64,000 bases of DNA from Prevotella sp. E13-27. Lineage in GTDB: Bacteria > Bacteroidota > Bacteroidia > Bacteroidales > Bacteroidaceae. The stretch lies in contig NZ_JALPSC010000001.1 in NCBI RefSeq assembly GCF_023217965.1, positions 496,001 to 560,000 of the forward strand. Direction: 5' to 3'. Positions within the stretch are counted from its first letter, which is position 1. Each line of letters opens with the position of its first letter. A program made the translations under genes and the position numbers. Shown piece by piece: positions 36,792 through 46,503 of the stretch. The notes beneath the pieces are model-generated. The model saw only the letters and a program-made list of their open reading frames with translations. It had not been told where the DNA came from and did no database searches.

Positions 36792-38458
36792 TGAAAAGTG
36801 AGAAATATACAATAGCACAGATTTTCCTCTGGTTGTGGAAAGCCTGGAAAGGCAACCGACTGCAAGCCACGCTGAATGCAACAATCGGGCTACTTGGTGT
36901 GGGGTTCAGTCTGTCAATGGTATGGGCCATGCGCCGCGCCATTGATACTGCCTCGGGCATCATCGACGGTTCGATATACGCTGCCGTAGGCATCATGGCT
37001 ATTCTCACCCTATGCGAGTTTGGCGTAGGCATTTCACGCGTATGGATAAAGAATATCCTCGGAGTCAAAGCACGTAACCGAATGCAACAGATGACTCTCG
37101 CCCGACTTTTACGATCTGAATGGCGTGGACGTGAGGCGATGCACTCAGGCGACGTCATCAACCGCCTGGAGACTGACGTGAACCATGTAGTAACATTTCT
37201 CACCGAGACCTTACCATCAACAATCTCAACAATAGCGTTGTTTATCGGTGCCTTCATCTATCTGTTTCAGATGGACACATGGCTTGCCATAATAACCGTA
37301 GGCATACTCCCATGCTTCATTCTTGCCAGTCGCTTCTACGTGAAGAAGATGCGGCAACTGACAAAGAAAGTTCGCGAAAGCGACAGCTTCGTTCAAAGCC
37401 TACTGACAGAGACCATGCAACACCGAATGCTTGTAAAGACGATGGAAGCGGACGACCAGATGCTTGACCGTTTGGAAGGAACTCAGTCGGAACTGCGCCA
37501 GAGAGTGAAACGCCGCACTGCATTCTCGGTTATCTCCAACCTCATACTAAACACCGGGTTTTCTCTCGGCTATCTAATCGCATTTCTATGGGGACTTATA
37601 AGACTCGCCGATGGCACCATCACCTTTGGTGCTATGACGGCATTCTTACAACTTGTCTATCGCATACAGAGTCCCGCACGCGACCTGACGAAGCTGGTAC
37701 CGGCATTTGTCAGCGTGTTCACTTCGGCAGAACGACTGATGGAGCTTGAAGAGATTCCCGAGGAGAAACAGGGTGAGGCAATAATGCTTCCCGCCCCATG
37801 CGGAGTAAGATTCTCTGATGTGACCTACAGCTACAGCACCGACGAGCAACCAGTGATAAGTCACGCCAATTTCGACTTCAAGCCAGGCACATGCACAGCC
37901 ATACTTGGCGAGACAGGCTCGGGCAAGACAACCCTCATCCGCCTACTGCTTGCACTTATACGCCCACAAGAAGGACAAATTGAAATTTACAGCGAAAGTA
38001 CTATTTCCTATTCTCCCCTCTCCCCTCTCCATCGTTGTAACTTCGTCTATGTGCCACAAGGCAACACGCTTCTTGGCGGCACTCTACGCGACAATCTGCG
38101 CATAGGAGCCCCCGATGCCACTGACGAACAGATGAGAGAAGCGCTCCGATTGGCATGTGCCGATTTCGTTGACAATCTGCCTCAAGGGCTCGATACTGTC
38201 TTTGCCGAACATGGCGGTGGTATGTCAGAAGGTCAGGCCCAACGCATAGCCATAGCCCGAGCACTGCTCCGTCCAGGAAGCATTATCCTTCTTGACGAAG
38301 CCACCAGTGCCCTTGATCCTGACACCGAACGTCAGTTACTTAACAATATTATGCACAACAATGACAAGACCGTCATCTTTGTCACCCACAGACAAGCCGT
38401 TGTTTCCTATTGTGACCATGTAATATCAGATTTTTCCGCTTCAAATAGAATTTTGTAA
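36791..38458 (+). CDS. ABC transporter, fused permease/ATPase exporter type
   Basis: This 555-residue half-transporter has a six-helix membrane domain (about 20-310) followed by an ATPase domain. The ATPase shows GETGSGKTTLIR (Walker A), the Q-loop FVYVPQGN, a signature MSEGQAQRIAIARALL and IILLDEATSALD (Walker B), then VTHRQA. The signature differs from canonical LSGGQ (Met and Glu replace Leu and the first Gly), still compatible with function. It starts with GTG overlapping the nadK stop by one base. The membrane domain resembles multidrug/lipid exporters (MsbA-like); the substrate is unknown. It probably acts as a homodimer. Confidence 0.9.
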   Translation: MKSEKYTIAQIFLWLWKAWKGNRLQATLNATIGLLGVGFSLSMVWAMRRAIDTASGIIDGSIYAAVGIMAILTLCEFGVGISRVWIKNILGVKARNRMQQMTLARLLRSEWRGREAMHSGDVINRLETDVNHVVTFLTETLPSTISTIALFIGAFIYLFQMDTWLAIITVGILPCFILASRFYVKKMRQLTKKVRESDSFVQSLLTETMQHRMLVKTMEADDQMLDRLEGTQSELRQRVKRRTAFSVISNLILNTGFSLGYLIAFLWGLIRLADGTITFGAMTAFLQLVYRIQSPARDLTKLVPAFVSVFTSAERLMELEEIPEEKQGEAIMLPAPCGVRFSDVTYSYSTDEQPVISHANFDFKPGTCTAILGETGSGKTTLIRLLLALIRPQEGQIEIYSESTISYSPLSPLHRCNFVYVPQGNTLLGGTLRDNLRIGAPDATDEQMREALRLACADFVDNLPQGLDTVFAEHGGGMSEGQAQRIAIARALLRPGSIILLDEATSALDPDTERQLLNNIMHNNDKTVIFVTHRQAVVSYCDHVISDFSASNRIL

Positions 38459-38466
38459 GACAAATG

Positions 38467-38498
38467 TTTCTATTGTTGTAAAAAACTTTGTATTTTTG
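38467..38498 (+). promoter_or_regulatory. Promoter of nnr
   Basis: TTTC (38467-38470), 20-bp spacer, TATTTTTG (38491-38498) followed by CC. The ATG lies 8 bp further on, so the leader would be very short. Confidence 0.5.
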
Positions 38499-38506
38499 CC
38501 TGCGAT

Positions 38507-40021
38507 ATGAAAATCTTTACGAGCGCTCAAATCCACGAACTGGATAAATATACCATAGATCACGAACCCATTAAGTCTATAGACCTAATGGAGAGAGCCG
38601 CACGCGTTCTTACCAGGGCAATAACAGAAAGATGGCCAAGTACCATCCCAATTATTGTGTTTGCCGGACCAGGCAACAACGGCGGTGACGCTCTTGCCGT
38701 AGCACGCATGCTCATTGAACAGAACTATCAGGTTCAGACATTCCTTTTTAATATTACCGGTCATCTCTCTGCCGATTGTGCCGAGAACAAGAAACGTCTC
38801 TGCGACAAAAAAGGACGCTCACTACTGACCGAGATAACCCAGGAGTTTGACCCGCCACATCTGGATAGTGGCATGCTGATAGTTGATGGCCTGTTCGGTT
38901 CAGGTCTGAATAAGCCATTAGCTGGCGGTTTCGCTTCACTGGTGAAATACATCAACGCCTCAAAAGCCGATGTTGTTAGCATTGACGTGCCTTCAGGACT
39001 TATGACCGAAGATAACACCTACAATGTAAGTGCCAATATCATCAGAGCAACACAGACTCTCACCCTCGGACAGCTGAAGCTATCGTTCCTTTTCCCCGAG
39101 AGTCAGGCATACATAGGACAACTGCGCATACTTGACATCCGTCTCAGCCGTGAGGGCATGGAAAAGATTGAGTCCAACTACACACTGATGGAGGAAGACA
39201 TAGCACGCCAACTTATTATGCAACGCGACCGTTTTGCTCATAAGGGACAGATGGGCAGCGCACTCATAATCGCGGGTTGCTACGGCATGGCAGGTGCATC
39301 AGTGCTTGCTACCAAAGCGTGTCTGAGAGCAGGAGCAGGAAAAGTGACTACCCACGTGCCAAAACGTAACGTAGCAATCATGCAGGTTGCTGTTCCAGAG
39401 GCCATAGTAAGCATAGACCGCGAAGAAACATCGTTTACCGAAGGTGTTGCAACAGAAGACTTCCAGGCAGTGGGAATAGGTCCCGGGCTTGGCACATCGG
39501 AACAGACAGCCATCACACTTATAGCCCAGCTACGCCGCACACAATGTCCTCTCGTCATTGATGCCGATGCGTTGAACATACTGGCAAGTAGAAGGGCATG
39601 GCTGCAGCAATTACCTAAAGGAGTAATCATGACGCCACATCCTAAAGAGCTCGACCGCATGGAAGGCAAGTGCATTGACTCGTTCGAACGCCTGACAAAG
39701 GCACGTGAGCTTGCCGAACGGTTACAGGGATACGTTATCCTCAAAGGACACCACACAGCCATTTGCATGCCCGACGGCCACGTAGTATTCAACAACTCCG
39801 GCAACGCAGGGATGGCTACCGCTGGTAGCGGCGATGTACTCACAGGCATCATAACAGGACTGCTTGCCCGCGGCTATGAGCGTCGTGAGGCATGCATGCT
39901 CGGTGTCTATCTTCACGGACTGGCAGGCGATCTTGCAGTACGCGAATTGGGAGAAGAGAGCCTCATAGCAAGCGATTTAATACAGTATCTGCCAAAGGCA
40001 TTTGTCAGATTGAAGAATTAA
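38507..40021 (+). CDS. nnr: Bifunctional NAD(P)H-hydrate epimerase / ADP-dependent dehydratase
   Basis: This 504-residue repair enzyme restores damaged NAD(P)HX. The N-terminal epimerase (YjeF_N, about 1-215) starts MKIFTSAQIHELDKYTI and has FAGPGNNGGDALAVARML. The C-terminal dehydratase domain (about 225-500, ribokinase fold) has AHKGQMGSALIIAG, PLVIDADALNILA, TPHPKELDRM and the active-site loop GNAGMATAGSGDVLTGII. Both catalytic halves look intact. It is followed 22 nt later by the DUF4831-like gene, probably in one transcript. Confidence 0.95.
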   Translation: MKIFTSAQIHELDKYTIDHEPIKSIDLMERAARVLTRAITERWPSTIPIIVFAGPGNNGGDALAVARMLIEQNYQVQTFLFNITGHLSADCAENKKRLCDKKGRSLLTEITQEFDPPHLDSGMLIVDGLFGSGLNKPLAGGFASLVKYINASKADVVSIDVPSGLMTEDNTYNVSANIIRATQTLTLGQLKLSFLFPESQAYIGQLRILDIRLSREGMEKIESNYTLMEEDIARQLIMQRDRFAHKGQMGSALIIAGCYGMAGASVLATKACLRAGAGKVTTHVPKRNVAIMQVAVPEAIVSIDREETSFTEGVATEDFQAVGIGPGLGTSEQTAITLIAQLRRTQCPLVIDADALNILASRRAWLQQLPKGVIMTPHPKELDRMEGKCIDSFERLTKARELAERLQGYVILKGHHTAICMPDGHVVFNNSGNAGMATAGSGDVLTGIITGLLARGYERREACMLGVYLHGLAGDLAVRELGEESLIASDLIQYLPKAFVRLKN

Positions 40022-40043
40022 GAATTGACAATATTATTAAGAC

Positions 40044-41126
40044 ATGAAATTAAAGATTGCATCTTTATTTATAGCGCTCAGCTGCTATGCATCAGCTGAA
40101 GCACAGACACGACTAAGCGACTACCGTCCAGGTGTCACTACCGAAGGCGCTGTCTATTTCCTTCCAAAGACAGCAATAAAAGTAAAGGTATTAGTAGAAC
40201 GCTCAGTTTACAAGCCTGGTGAGTTCTGCAACTATGCCATGCGCTACTTGCATGCTAACGATGTACAACTGGAGGCAAACACCTCATATCGCATTGTAAG
40301 CGTGAAACAGCATCCTATTGCAATGGTAGATAGCACAAAGGCATATGCGGTGAAGTTTAATGCAAAAACGATAGCTGCTAACGTATCGCTGAGTGATGAC
40401 GGCCGTCTGCTTGCAATCAACGCACAGCCTACTCCACAGCCAGAACTGGCAGACTTTAAGCCCGCAGCCAAGACTGCTGAAGTAAATCCTCGAAAGTTCA
40501 TGAACGAAGAGATTCTTGCTGCCGGAAGCACATCAAAGATGGCCGAGCTAACTGCACAGGAGATATATGATCTTCGTGAGAACCGCGCATTGCTCATAAA
40601 AGGCCAGGCAGATTTTATGCCAGGTGACGGCGCACAGATGAAGATGATGCTCGACCAGATAGAGTTACAGTGCAATGCGCTCACCTCACTCTTCACTGGC
40701 ACAGTAAACAAAGACACGACAGAGATAACTCTGACGGTTATACCCGATGGCGCACTAAAACATCAGATACTCTTCCGCCTCTCACAGAGATTGGGAATTG
40801 TTGATGCTGATGATCTTTCTGGAGAACCATATTACATCACCATTGAAGACCTGAGTAATATTCCTGCCTTAGACGAGGCTGCTGCTGAAAAGAACAAGAA
40901 GAAGAAACAGCCTGAGAGTGGTATATATGTCAATGTACCTGGACGCATGCGCAGCACCATTGAGCGTAACGGCAACGTATTATCAAATGCCGAGATGCCT
41001 GCTCCACAGTTCGGCCGTGTTGAACTGCTTAGCGGCGACCTCTTTAACAAGCGTTACACCACTCACCTGTGGCTTAACACTCTTACAGGCAGTGTTGAGC
41101 GACTTGAAGCAGAACAGCCGAAATAA
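40044..41126 (+). CDS. Secreted protein resembling DUF4831
   Basis: This 360-residue exported protein has a type I signal peptide (MKLKIASLFIALSCYASAEA, cleavage near EAQT). The mature N-terminal region (GAVYFLPKTAIKVKVLVERS, YKPGEFCNYAMRYL) resembles the Bacteroidetes family DUF4831, whose function is unknown. A Lys-rich stretch (EKNKKKKQPESG) near residue 290 separates the domain from a short C-terminal beta region. No catalytic motif is seen. It follows nnr and is terminated by the hairpin at 41144-41188. Confidence 0.7.
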   Translation: MKLKIASLFIALSCYASAEAQTRLSDYRPGVTTEGAVYFLPKTAIKVKVLVERSVYKPGEFCNYAMRYLHANDVQLEANTSYRIVSVKQHPIAMVDSTKAYAVKFNAKTIAANVSLSDDGRLLAINAQPTPQPELADFKPAAKTAEVNPRKFMNEEILAAGSTSKMAELTAQEIYDLRENRALLIKGQADFMPGDGAQMKMMLDQIELQCNALTSLFTGTVNKDTTEITLTVIPDGALKHQILFRLSQRLGIVDADDLSGEPYYITIEDLSNIPALDEAAAEKNKKKKQPESGIYVNVPGRMRSTIERNGNVLSNAEMPAPQFGRVELLSGDLFNKRYTTHLWLNTLTGSVERLEAEQPK

Positions 41127-41143
41127 ATATTTCTTTTATATAT

Positions 41144-41188
41144 AAAGATAAACGCCAACAAATATTCAATTTGTTGGCGTTTATCTTT
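41144..41188. terminator. Bidirectional terminator between the DUF4831-like and SusD genes
   Basis: A perfect 19-bp inverted repeat (AAAGATAAACGCCAACAAA and its complement) with a 7-base loop and T/A-rich flanks on both sides. It ends the plus-strand nnr unit and the minus-strand FAS1/SusCD operon. Confidence 0.95.
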
Positions 41189-41201
41189 TAAGGTTCTACC
41201 T

Positions 41202-43172
41202 TTATTTGAAAGGCAGATACCAGTTCTTTTCGCTCTTCAGGTCAACCACAGGGTTGTTGGCTTTCAACTTGTCAGCAAGCCAGACACCACCAAAGTTGGC
41301 ACCATAAGGCGAGCCATCGTAGGTAGAGCTCTTTGCATGACCATTCTTATGACGAGCCAGACGACAGAGATCGTAGAATCGGTTACCCTCAAATGCTAAC
41401 TCCAATGCATACTCATCACAGAGTATATCCTCAATAGCGTTGATGGTGTCCTGCTTCGTTGTACCGATGGTAATGCCAGCTGGATAAGAATTATCCTTGA
41501 CCTTCGCATTCAATTCATCGAGCTTCTTTCCAACGATGCGAGGCATCTTATAGGGTGACGTGCCAGTACGGTAGATTGCAGAAGCACAATCGCCTGTAGC
41601 TTTACCAGCTCCATGGCTATGGATACCATAAGCATAGACTGCTGTATTGAATTTCTCAATATTAACGCTGGAGAATAGTGGATAGATAGTCGTCAGTTTT
41701 GTACGAGTATCATCTGTGATATAATCTGGATATCCACCAGGGTTCGCTTCTTTAGTAAACGTCAATACGCTGCTTATTCCATCTTTAAGTATTCCAAATG
41801 CGGCATCAGGCATACCAAGGCGATTGAAAGCCTCAGCGAGATGGAGCATCACCGTGCTGGTACGATAAAGAATGATGTTAGCCTGCTTATACTTGTCTAT
41901 CCACAGGTACTCAGAGTTATCAGATGCTTTCCTGTTTGTTGTCGTGATGCTGCGCAGACGCATGTCACCGGCTTTTGATATCTGGATATTATCATGCTGG
42001 TTCGTGCCTCCCTTAGCATAGTAGTAATACTCTGTTGAGTCAGACAACGTGTTGAGTGCATCAGACGGTGTAATCTGAATTTCTTCTACATAAGCTCCGA
42101 AGTCACCTCTCTCTTCCGATGTTGCATAATAATTGAAACCAAAAGAAAGGGGGACAATGGTTGTAGGTCCCTGCTGCTTATTAACAGCCATAGGAATGTA
42201 AGAAATAATCTCCATAAAAGAGTTGTCAGAAACAGAGCCAGAGAAGATTGTGCTCCATTCTCCGCCAGCGCCTTTCATTTCTACTGCCACATTACTGGGT
42301 GATGGCAACAGGTCTGAATCCACTACCTGACCACCTTTCATCTTGGCAGTCATTGGAGCTATGAAAGGACTCATATTCCAATATATCGACGAACTTGAAG
42401 CAAACTGTGTCAAATAGGTAACGAAGTGCTTGGCTGCAGCATCATATTGTCCGGTTTCCAGATACATATCACCGAGGATAACATCCACCGGAATGAAACA
42501 TTTGCTCATGACTACATTTTTTGCAGCAGACGTCCAGTTGGGAGTTCCTGCATTGTAATAATCACTACCATAACGAGGCAGTTGATAGCCAGTATATTGT
42601 TCCAGGTCTGGCGCAAGCTGATCAACAATCTGGTCAAGCGTCAACTCGGGGAACTTATTGTTATCAATCTGCGACACAGAAGTCAGTGGCTCCGTGAAGA
42701 ACGGCACACGCTCATAGTTGCGGCCCAACTGCAGATAGGCCCATGCTCTCAGTGCCTTGATGGCTGCGTATTCATTCATCACAACGTTAGTAGAACCAGT
42801 ATAGAGATTGGTCTTACGTTTGGCAATGTAGTAGTTACAGTTGTTAATGACCCTGTAATACACATAGGCACTGTCATATTTGTTGGCTGTGGTAGCAGAG
42901 AAGTTAGCCAACTGACGCAGGTTGTTATCCGTGTATTTAGTCGTAGCAACAAGGTCACCACGCATTTCTCCTTGGAACACATACTGATCAGCCAGATGCT
43001 GCATAGCCTCAAAAATACCATAAGCATAGAATACTGAGTCAGTCTTAGATTCTATTGATGGCTCAAAGTTCTGACGCTCACTATCACTCTCCAGCATATC
43101 AGAGCAGCCGACCATTGCTGTAGTCAATCCCAACAGCAGAGCACTTTTGAATATATTCTTTAAACTAATCAT
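41202..43172 (-). CDS. SusD/RagB family nutrient-binding lipoprotein (distal pair)
   Basis: This 656-residue SusD-like lipoprotein caps the partner SusC barrel on the cell surface. The lipobox is TTAMVGC (C23), followed by acidic residues (SDMLESDSE) consistent with surface export in Bacteroidetes. TPR-like helices appear in AAIKALRAWAYLQLGRNYE. The C-terminal family signature is DEYALELAFEGNRFYDLCRL. It is longer than classic SusD (~550 residues), with extra sequence around 240-370. It is the last gene of the seven-gene operon. The ligand is unknown; no degradative enzyme is nearby. Confidence 0.92.
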   Translation of the reverse strand: MISLKNIFKSALLLGLTTAMVGCSDMLESDSERQNFEPSIESKTDSVFYAYGIFEAMQHLADQYVFQGEMRGDLVATTKYTDNNLRQLANFSATTANKYDSAYVYYRVINNCNYYIAKRKTNLYTGSTNVVMNEYAAIKALRAWAYLQLGRNYERVPFFTEPLTSVSQIDNNKFPELTLDQIVDQLAPDLEQYTGYQLPRYGSDYYNAGTPNWTSAAKNVVMSKCFIPVDVILGDMYLETGQYDAAAKHFVTYLTQFASSSSIYWNMSPFIAPMTAKMKGGQVVDSDLLPSPSNVAVEMKGAGGEWSTIFSGSVSDNSFMEIISYIPMAVNKQQGPTTIVPLSFGFNYYATSEERGDFGAYVEEIQITPSDALNTLSDSTEYYYYAKGGTNQHDNIQISKAGDMRLRSITTTNRKASDNSEYLWIDKYKQANIILYRTSTVMLHLAEAFNRLGMPDAAFGILKDGISSVLTFTKEANPGGYPDYITDDTRTKLTTIYPLFSSVNIEKFNTAVYAYGIHSHGAGKATGDCASAIYRTGTSPYKMPRIVGKKLDELNAKVKDNSYPAGITIGTTKQDTINAIEDILCDEYALELAFEGNRFYDLCRLARHKNGHAKSSTYDGSPYGANFGGVWLADKLKANNPVVDLKSEKNWYLPFK

Positions 43173-43207
43173 AATTTCTAATTACTCATTACTAATTACT
43201 AATTGAA

Positions 43208-46200
43208 CTACAGGTTAATCTTCAGTCCCATCATGAACGAGCGGCTGTGAGCCAGGTTTCCACAATCTATACCCTGATAGATTACGTTGGTACCATTAGA
43301 GAACTCAGGATCATTGCCCAAATACTTTGAGAAGGTAAGTAGATTCTGTGCCTCAGCCCAAACAGTGAGTCCTTGCAGCCAGTCCCAGTTCTCAGGCACA
43401 GGTACACGATAGCTCAAGTTCAAAGTCTTCAGGCGCAGATAGCTTCCGTCTTCAATCCAACGGTCGCTGAATCGGTTGTTCTGCATCGGGTCGCCATATA
43501 CAGCACGTGGAATATCTGTCTGCTGTCCCTCATAGCGCCAACGTCCCACTTCTGCCACCTGCTGGTTGTAGAAGTTGCTGCCTGAATTGAGTACAGAGCG
43601 CTGATAGTTATACACATCGTTTCCAAGAGAATAGTTGAAGCCAATGTTCAGCGTCAGTCTCTTGTAGTTCAGTGTAGCAAAAATATTTCCGTAGATATCA
43701 GGATTGGGATCACCGATGATTGTCTTGTCGTTTTCGTCAATCTTACCATCGTTGTTGAGATCGTCAAAGTGTACATCACCAGCAGCGAAATAGTGAGGGT
43801 TACCAGCAGCATCCGTCATGCTAAGTCCTGCAGCATTAGCTTCAGCAGCAGTGGCAAACACACCTTTCGTCTTATAGCCATAGAACAGTGCGATAGGATT
43901 ACCCTCTGAGGTTAAGATATTGTTGTCACCATATACAGAAGTAGTGTAATCGCCGCTTGGCAACTTGGTCACCTTGTTCTTATAGTGTCCTACAGAAGCT
44001 CCTACTTCGAGATTCCAATCTTTCATAACCACAGGTTTAACAGTAACCATCGCCTCAAAGCCTTCATTCTCCAGTTCTCCACCATTGCTCCAATAACGGT
44101 TCACACCAGCAATCGGTGAAGAGAATGTCTTCAAGGTAAGCAGGTTGTCGGTCTTGTGGAGGAAGTAATCGAAGCGAATGCCCAGTCTATTCTCAAGCAG
44201 ATAAGACTGGAAACCGAGGTTCAGCTTCTTCGTGCTTTCCCACTGCACTTTGTCGTTACCGATGTTCGTCAGCTGTGTACCAATACCCATCTGGTTGAAA
44301 CGAACAGTAGTATAGCTTGTACGTGCTGCATAGTTGCTTATACCGTCGTTGCCACTGACATCGAAGCCGGCATTTACGCGAAGATAATTGACTCCCATGT
44401 TCTTCGGGAACCAGCTTTCATTGGTCAACACCCATCCTAACTGTAAGCTTGGGAAGAGCGCCCACTTCACACCGAACATGCTCAGTCCGTCAGCATTCTC
44501 ACCAAATCGGCTGTTGGCCTCGCCCAGCAGTGACAGTGTAGCGAAATAGCGATTCATATAATTATAGTCCACATTGCCATACCACTGTATCTGCTTCCAC
44601 ACATCGTTGGCACCGCTGATGTCACGATAGCCGGCCCATGACAGTGCTGGGCTACGGTCACTCGTGGTTGCAGAGGTTGACTGCACTGAGACATTGTCAA
44701 CATCGAATGAGAACTGATTGTATCGTGCACCGGCAAAGGCAGCGAAAGTATGTTTGCCATACTGATGGTTCCAGTCGAACTGGAGCTTACCCAATATATT
44801 CTCCTCTTTGGCAAACATTGATGACACTTTTGCATAGACACGTCCAAGTTCAGAGATGTTATAAGAAGGCACGCCTACTCGCGGACGGAAATAACGCTGT
44901 GCATTACGGTTCAGCGTGTAGCTTGCCAGAGCAGAAACGCTGAGGTTGCGATTGATATTATACGTCGGCTCTACATGAACATTGAAGTAGGTATTCTCAG
45001 CAACATTCTTATTATCGCCCTCACCGTAATTCAACACTGCTGATGGATTTGCCAATGAGTATTCCCTTCCCATCTGCGAGAAGATATCATCATAGTCAGA
45101 AAGCAACTTAGTGAATCCACCCTTACCGCCATTGACGAGCTTGTTATACTGATATGGAGCCACGAGTGGCGACTTAATCAGTGAAAGAGCGGTAGGAGAC
45201 ACCAGTGCACCTGCATCGAAATCCTCCGGCATACCGTTGTCAAAGACAGAGTTAGACGTATGCGTGATAGCAATATCAAACTTCGTGCTCAGATTATAAA
45301 GAATGCTGATGTCAGTATTAAAACGAACGTTCATTCTGTCAAAGTTATTCTTTCTGGCAGCATACTCTGCATCCAGATAACCGAGAGAAAGGTTATACAT
45401 ACCCACATCATCACCACCCTGTACGTTGATGCTGTAGTTCTGTGTCATCGCGTTATGATAAACCTCGTCCGTCCAGTCTGTATTATTATGATAGATATTA
45501 TAATAGTAGCCATTGGGATCGTCATTGAGGAAGCGGAAGTCTATCTTCTGCTGCTGAATGCCGTCAATTGTACCAATCATCTCAGTAGCATAGCTGCGAT
45601 ACTGTGACGCATCCATCATTGTCGGCAGTCTGGGAACGAGTGTCACACCTGCTGACACGTTAGCGTCAATGCGTGTAGCCATGGAGTGACCGCGCTTCGT
45701 GTCAATAAGCACCACGCCATTTGCACCGCGTGATCCATAGAGCGCTGTTGCATTCTTCAGCACTGTCACCTTCTCCACATCATCGGGGGCGATATTGGCA
45801 AGGAGGTTATTGAACTGTCCTGCATGAAGTGACGAACGGTCACGCTGCATATCCAGCTCAATACCGTCCACAATAATCAGCGGCTGAGCATCAGCAGTGA
45901 TGCTGTTAAGACCACGTATAAACATGGCTGCTCCTCCATCAAGGGCACCTGAACGCATGATAGTGTGCATGTCCGCACCAAGCTTACTTGATATCTCGTT
46001 ATCCACCGTAACGCCGAATGACTCAATCTTAGCCTCGCTTTTCGCGGTATAGTCAGTTCCCTTACCATACATCGGCTGGAACACGTCTTTGATCATCGTC
46101 ACCTTCACATTCTGTGTTGTATCACCAGCAACAATAGCCACCTGCTGTGACATATATTCTGGTGCATACACATAAAGTGATGTAGCAAATGTTGGCACTT

Positions 46201-46501
46201 TGATCCTAAACGAGCCATCTTCCTCAGACATGGCGGTGTAGCGCTTGTTACCTAACATCTGCAACTGTATGCCAGGCAGAGGCTTGCCAGTAGCCATATC
46301 ACTGATTACACCTTTCACAGTGACAGTAGGATAATTGACGAGCTTCTCCTTTTTAGGCTGTTTTTTGGCGACAGTAACTTCCTCCTCGTCCTCATCCTCG
46401 CTCTGCGCGAAGGTGGGAACGGCAAAGAGTCCGAGTGCTAACGTGCAGAAGAAAAGTCGCTGACTTGTGTTCTGCAATGTTTTAAATATGTTGCTCTTCA
46501 T
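43208..46501 (-). CDS. SusC/RagA TonB-linked outer-membrane transporter (distal pair)
   Basis: This 1,097-residue TonB-dependent barrel imports a ligand captured by its SusD partner. After the signal peptide comes a very acidic stretch (SEDEDEEEVTV) and a Lys-rich segment. A carboxypeptidase-regulatory-like domain follows (VKGVISDMATGKPLPGIQLQ), then the plug with MFIRGLNSITADAQPLIIVD and LYGSRGANGVVLIDTKRG, then the barrel ending SFMMGLKINL. The acid/Lys linker before the regulatory-like domain is unusual. It starts 2 nt after the FAS1 lipoprotein stop, suggesting tight coupling, and is 35 nt before its SusD. Confidence 0.94.
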   Translation of the reverse strand: MKSNIFKTLQNTSQRLFFCTLALGLFAVPTFAQSEDEDEEEVTVAKKQPKKEKLVNYPTVTVKGVISDMATGKPLPGIQLQMLGNKRYTAMSEEDGSFRIKVPTFATSLYVYAPEYMSQQVAIVAGDTTQNVKVTMIKDVFQPMYGKGTDYTAKSEAKIESFGVTVDNEISSKLGADMHTIMRSGALDGGAAMFIRGLNSITADAQPLIIVDGIELDMQRDRSSLHAGQFNNLLANIAPDDVEKVTVLKNATALYGSRGANGVVLIDTKRGHSMATRIDANVSAGVTLVPRLPTMMDASQYRSYATEMIGTIDGIQQQKIDFRFLNDDPNGYYYNIYHNNTDWTDEVYHNAMTQNYSINVQGGDDVGMYNLSLGYLDAEYAARKNNFDRMNVRFNTDISILYNLSTKFDIAITHTSNSVFDNGMPEDFDAGALVSPTALSLIKSPLVAPYQYNKLVNGGKGGFTKLLSDYDDIFSQMGREYSLANPSAVLNYGEGDNKNVAENTYFNVHVEPTYNINRNLSVSALASYTLNRNAQRYFRPRVGVPSYNISELGRVYAKVSSMFAKEENILGKLQFDWNHQYGKHTFAAFAGARYNQFSFDVDNVSVQSTSATTSDRSPALSWAGYRDISGANDVWKQIQWYGNVDYNYMNRYFATLSLLGEANSRFGENADGLSMFGVKWALFPSLQLGWVLTNESWFPKNMGVNYLRVNAGFDVSGNDGISNYAARTSYTTVRFNQMGIGTQLTNIGNDKVQWESTKKLNLGFQSYLLENRLGIRFDYFLHKTDNLLTLKTFSSPIAGVNRYWSNGGELENEGFEAMVTVKPVVMKDWNLEVGASVGHYKNKVTKLPSGDYTTSVYGDNNILTSEGNPIALFYGYKTKGVFATAAEANAAGLSMTDAAGNPHYFAAGDVHFDDLNNDGKIDENDKTIIGDPNPDIYGNIFATLNYKRLTLNIGFNYSLGNDVYNYQRSVLNSGSNFYNQQVAEVGRWRYEGQQTDIPRAVYGDPMQNNRFSDRWIEDGSYLRLKTLNLSYRVPVPENWDWLQGLTVWAEAQNLLTFSKYLGNDPEFSNGTNVIYQGIDCGNLAHSRSFMMGLKINL

Positions 46502-46503
46502 AT

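Noticed and set aside
43171..43205. ATTACTAATT repeats between susC and susD
   Set aside because: Short A/T-rich tract with mixed 7- and 9-bp spacing; too weak to separate from composition bias. The CAATT repeats at 48335-48366 were set aside for the same reason.
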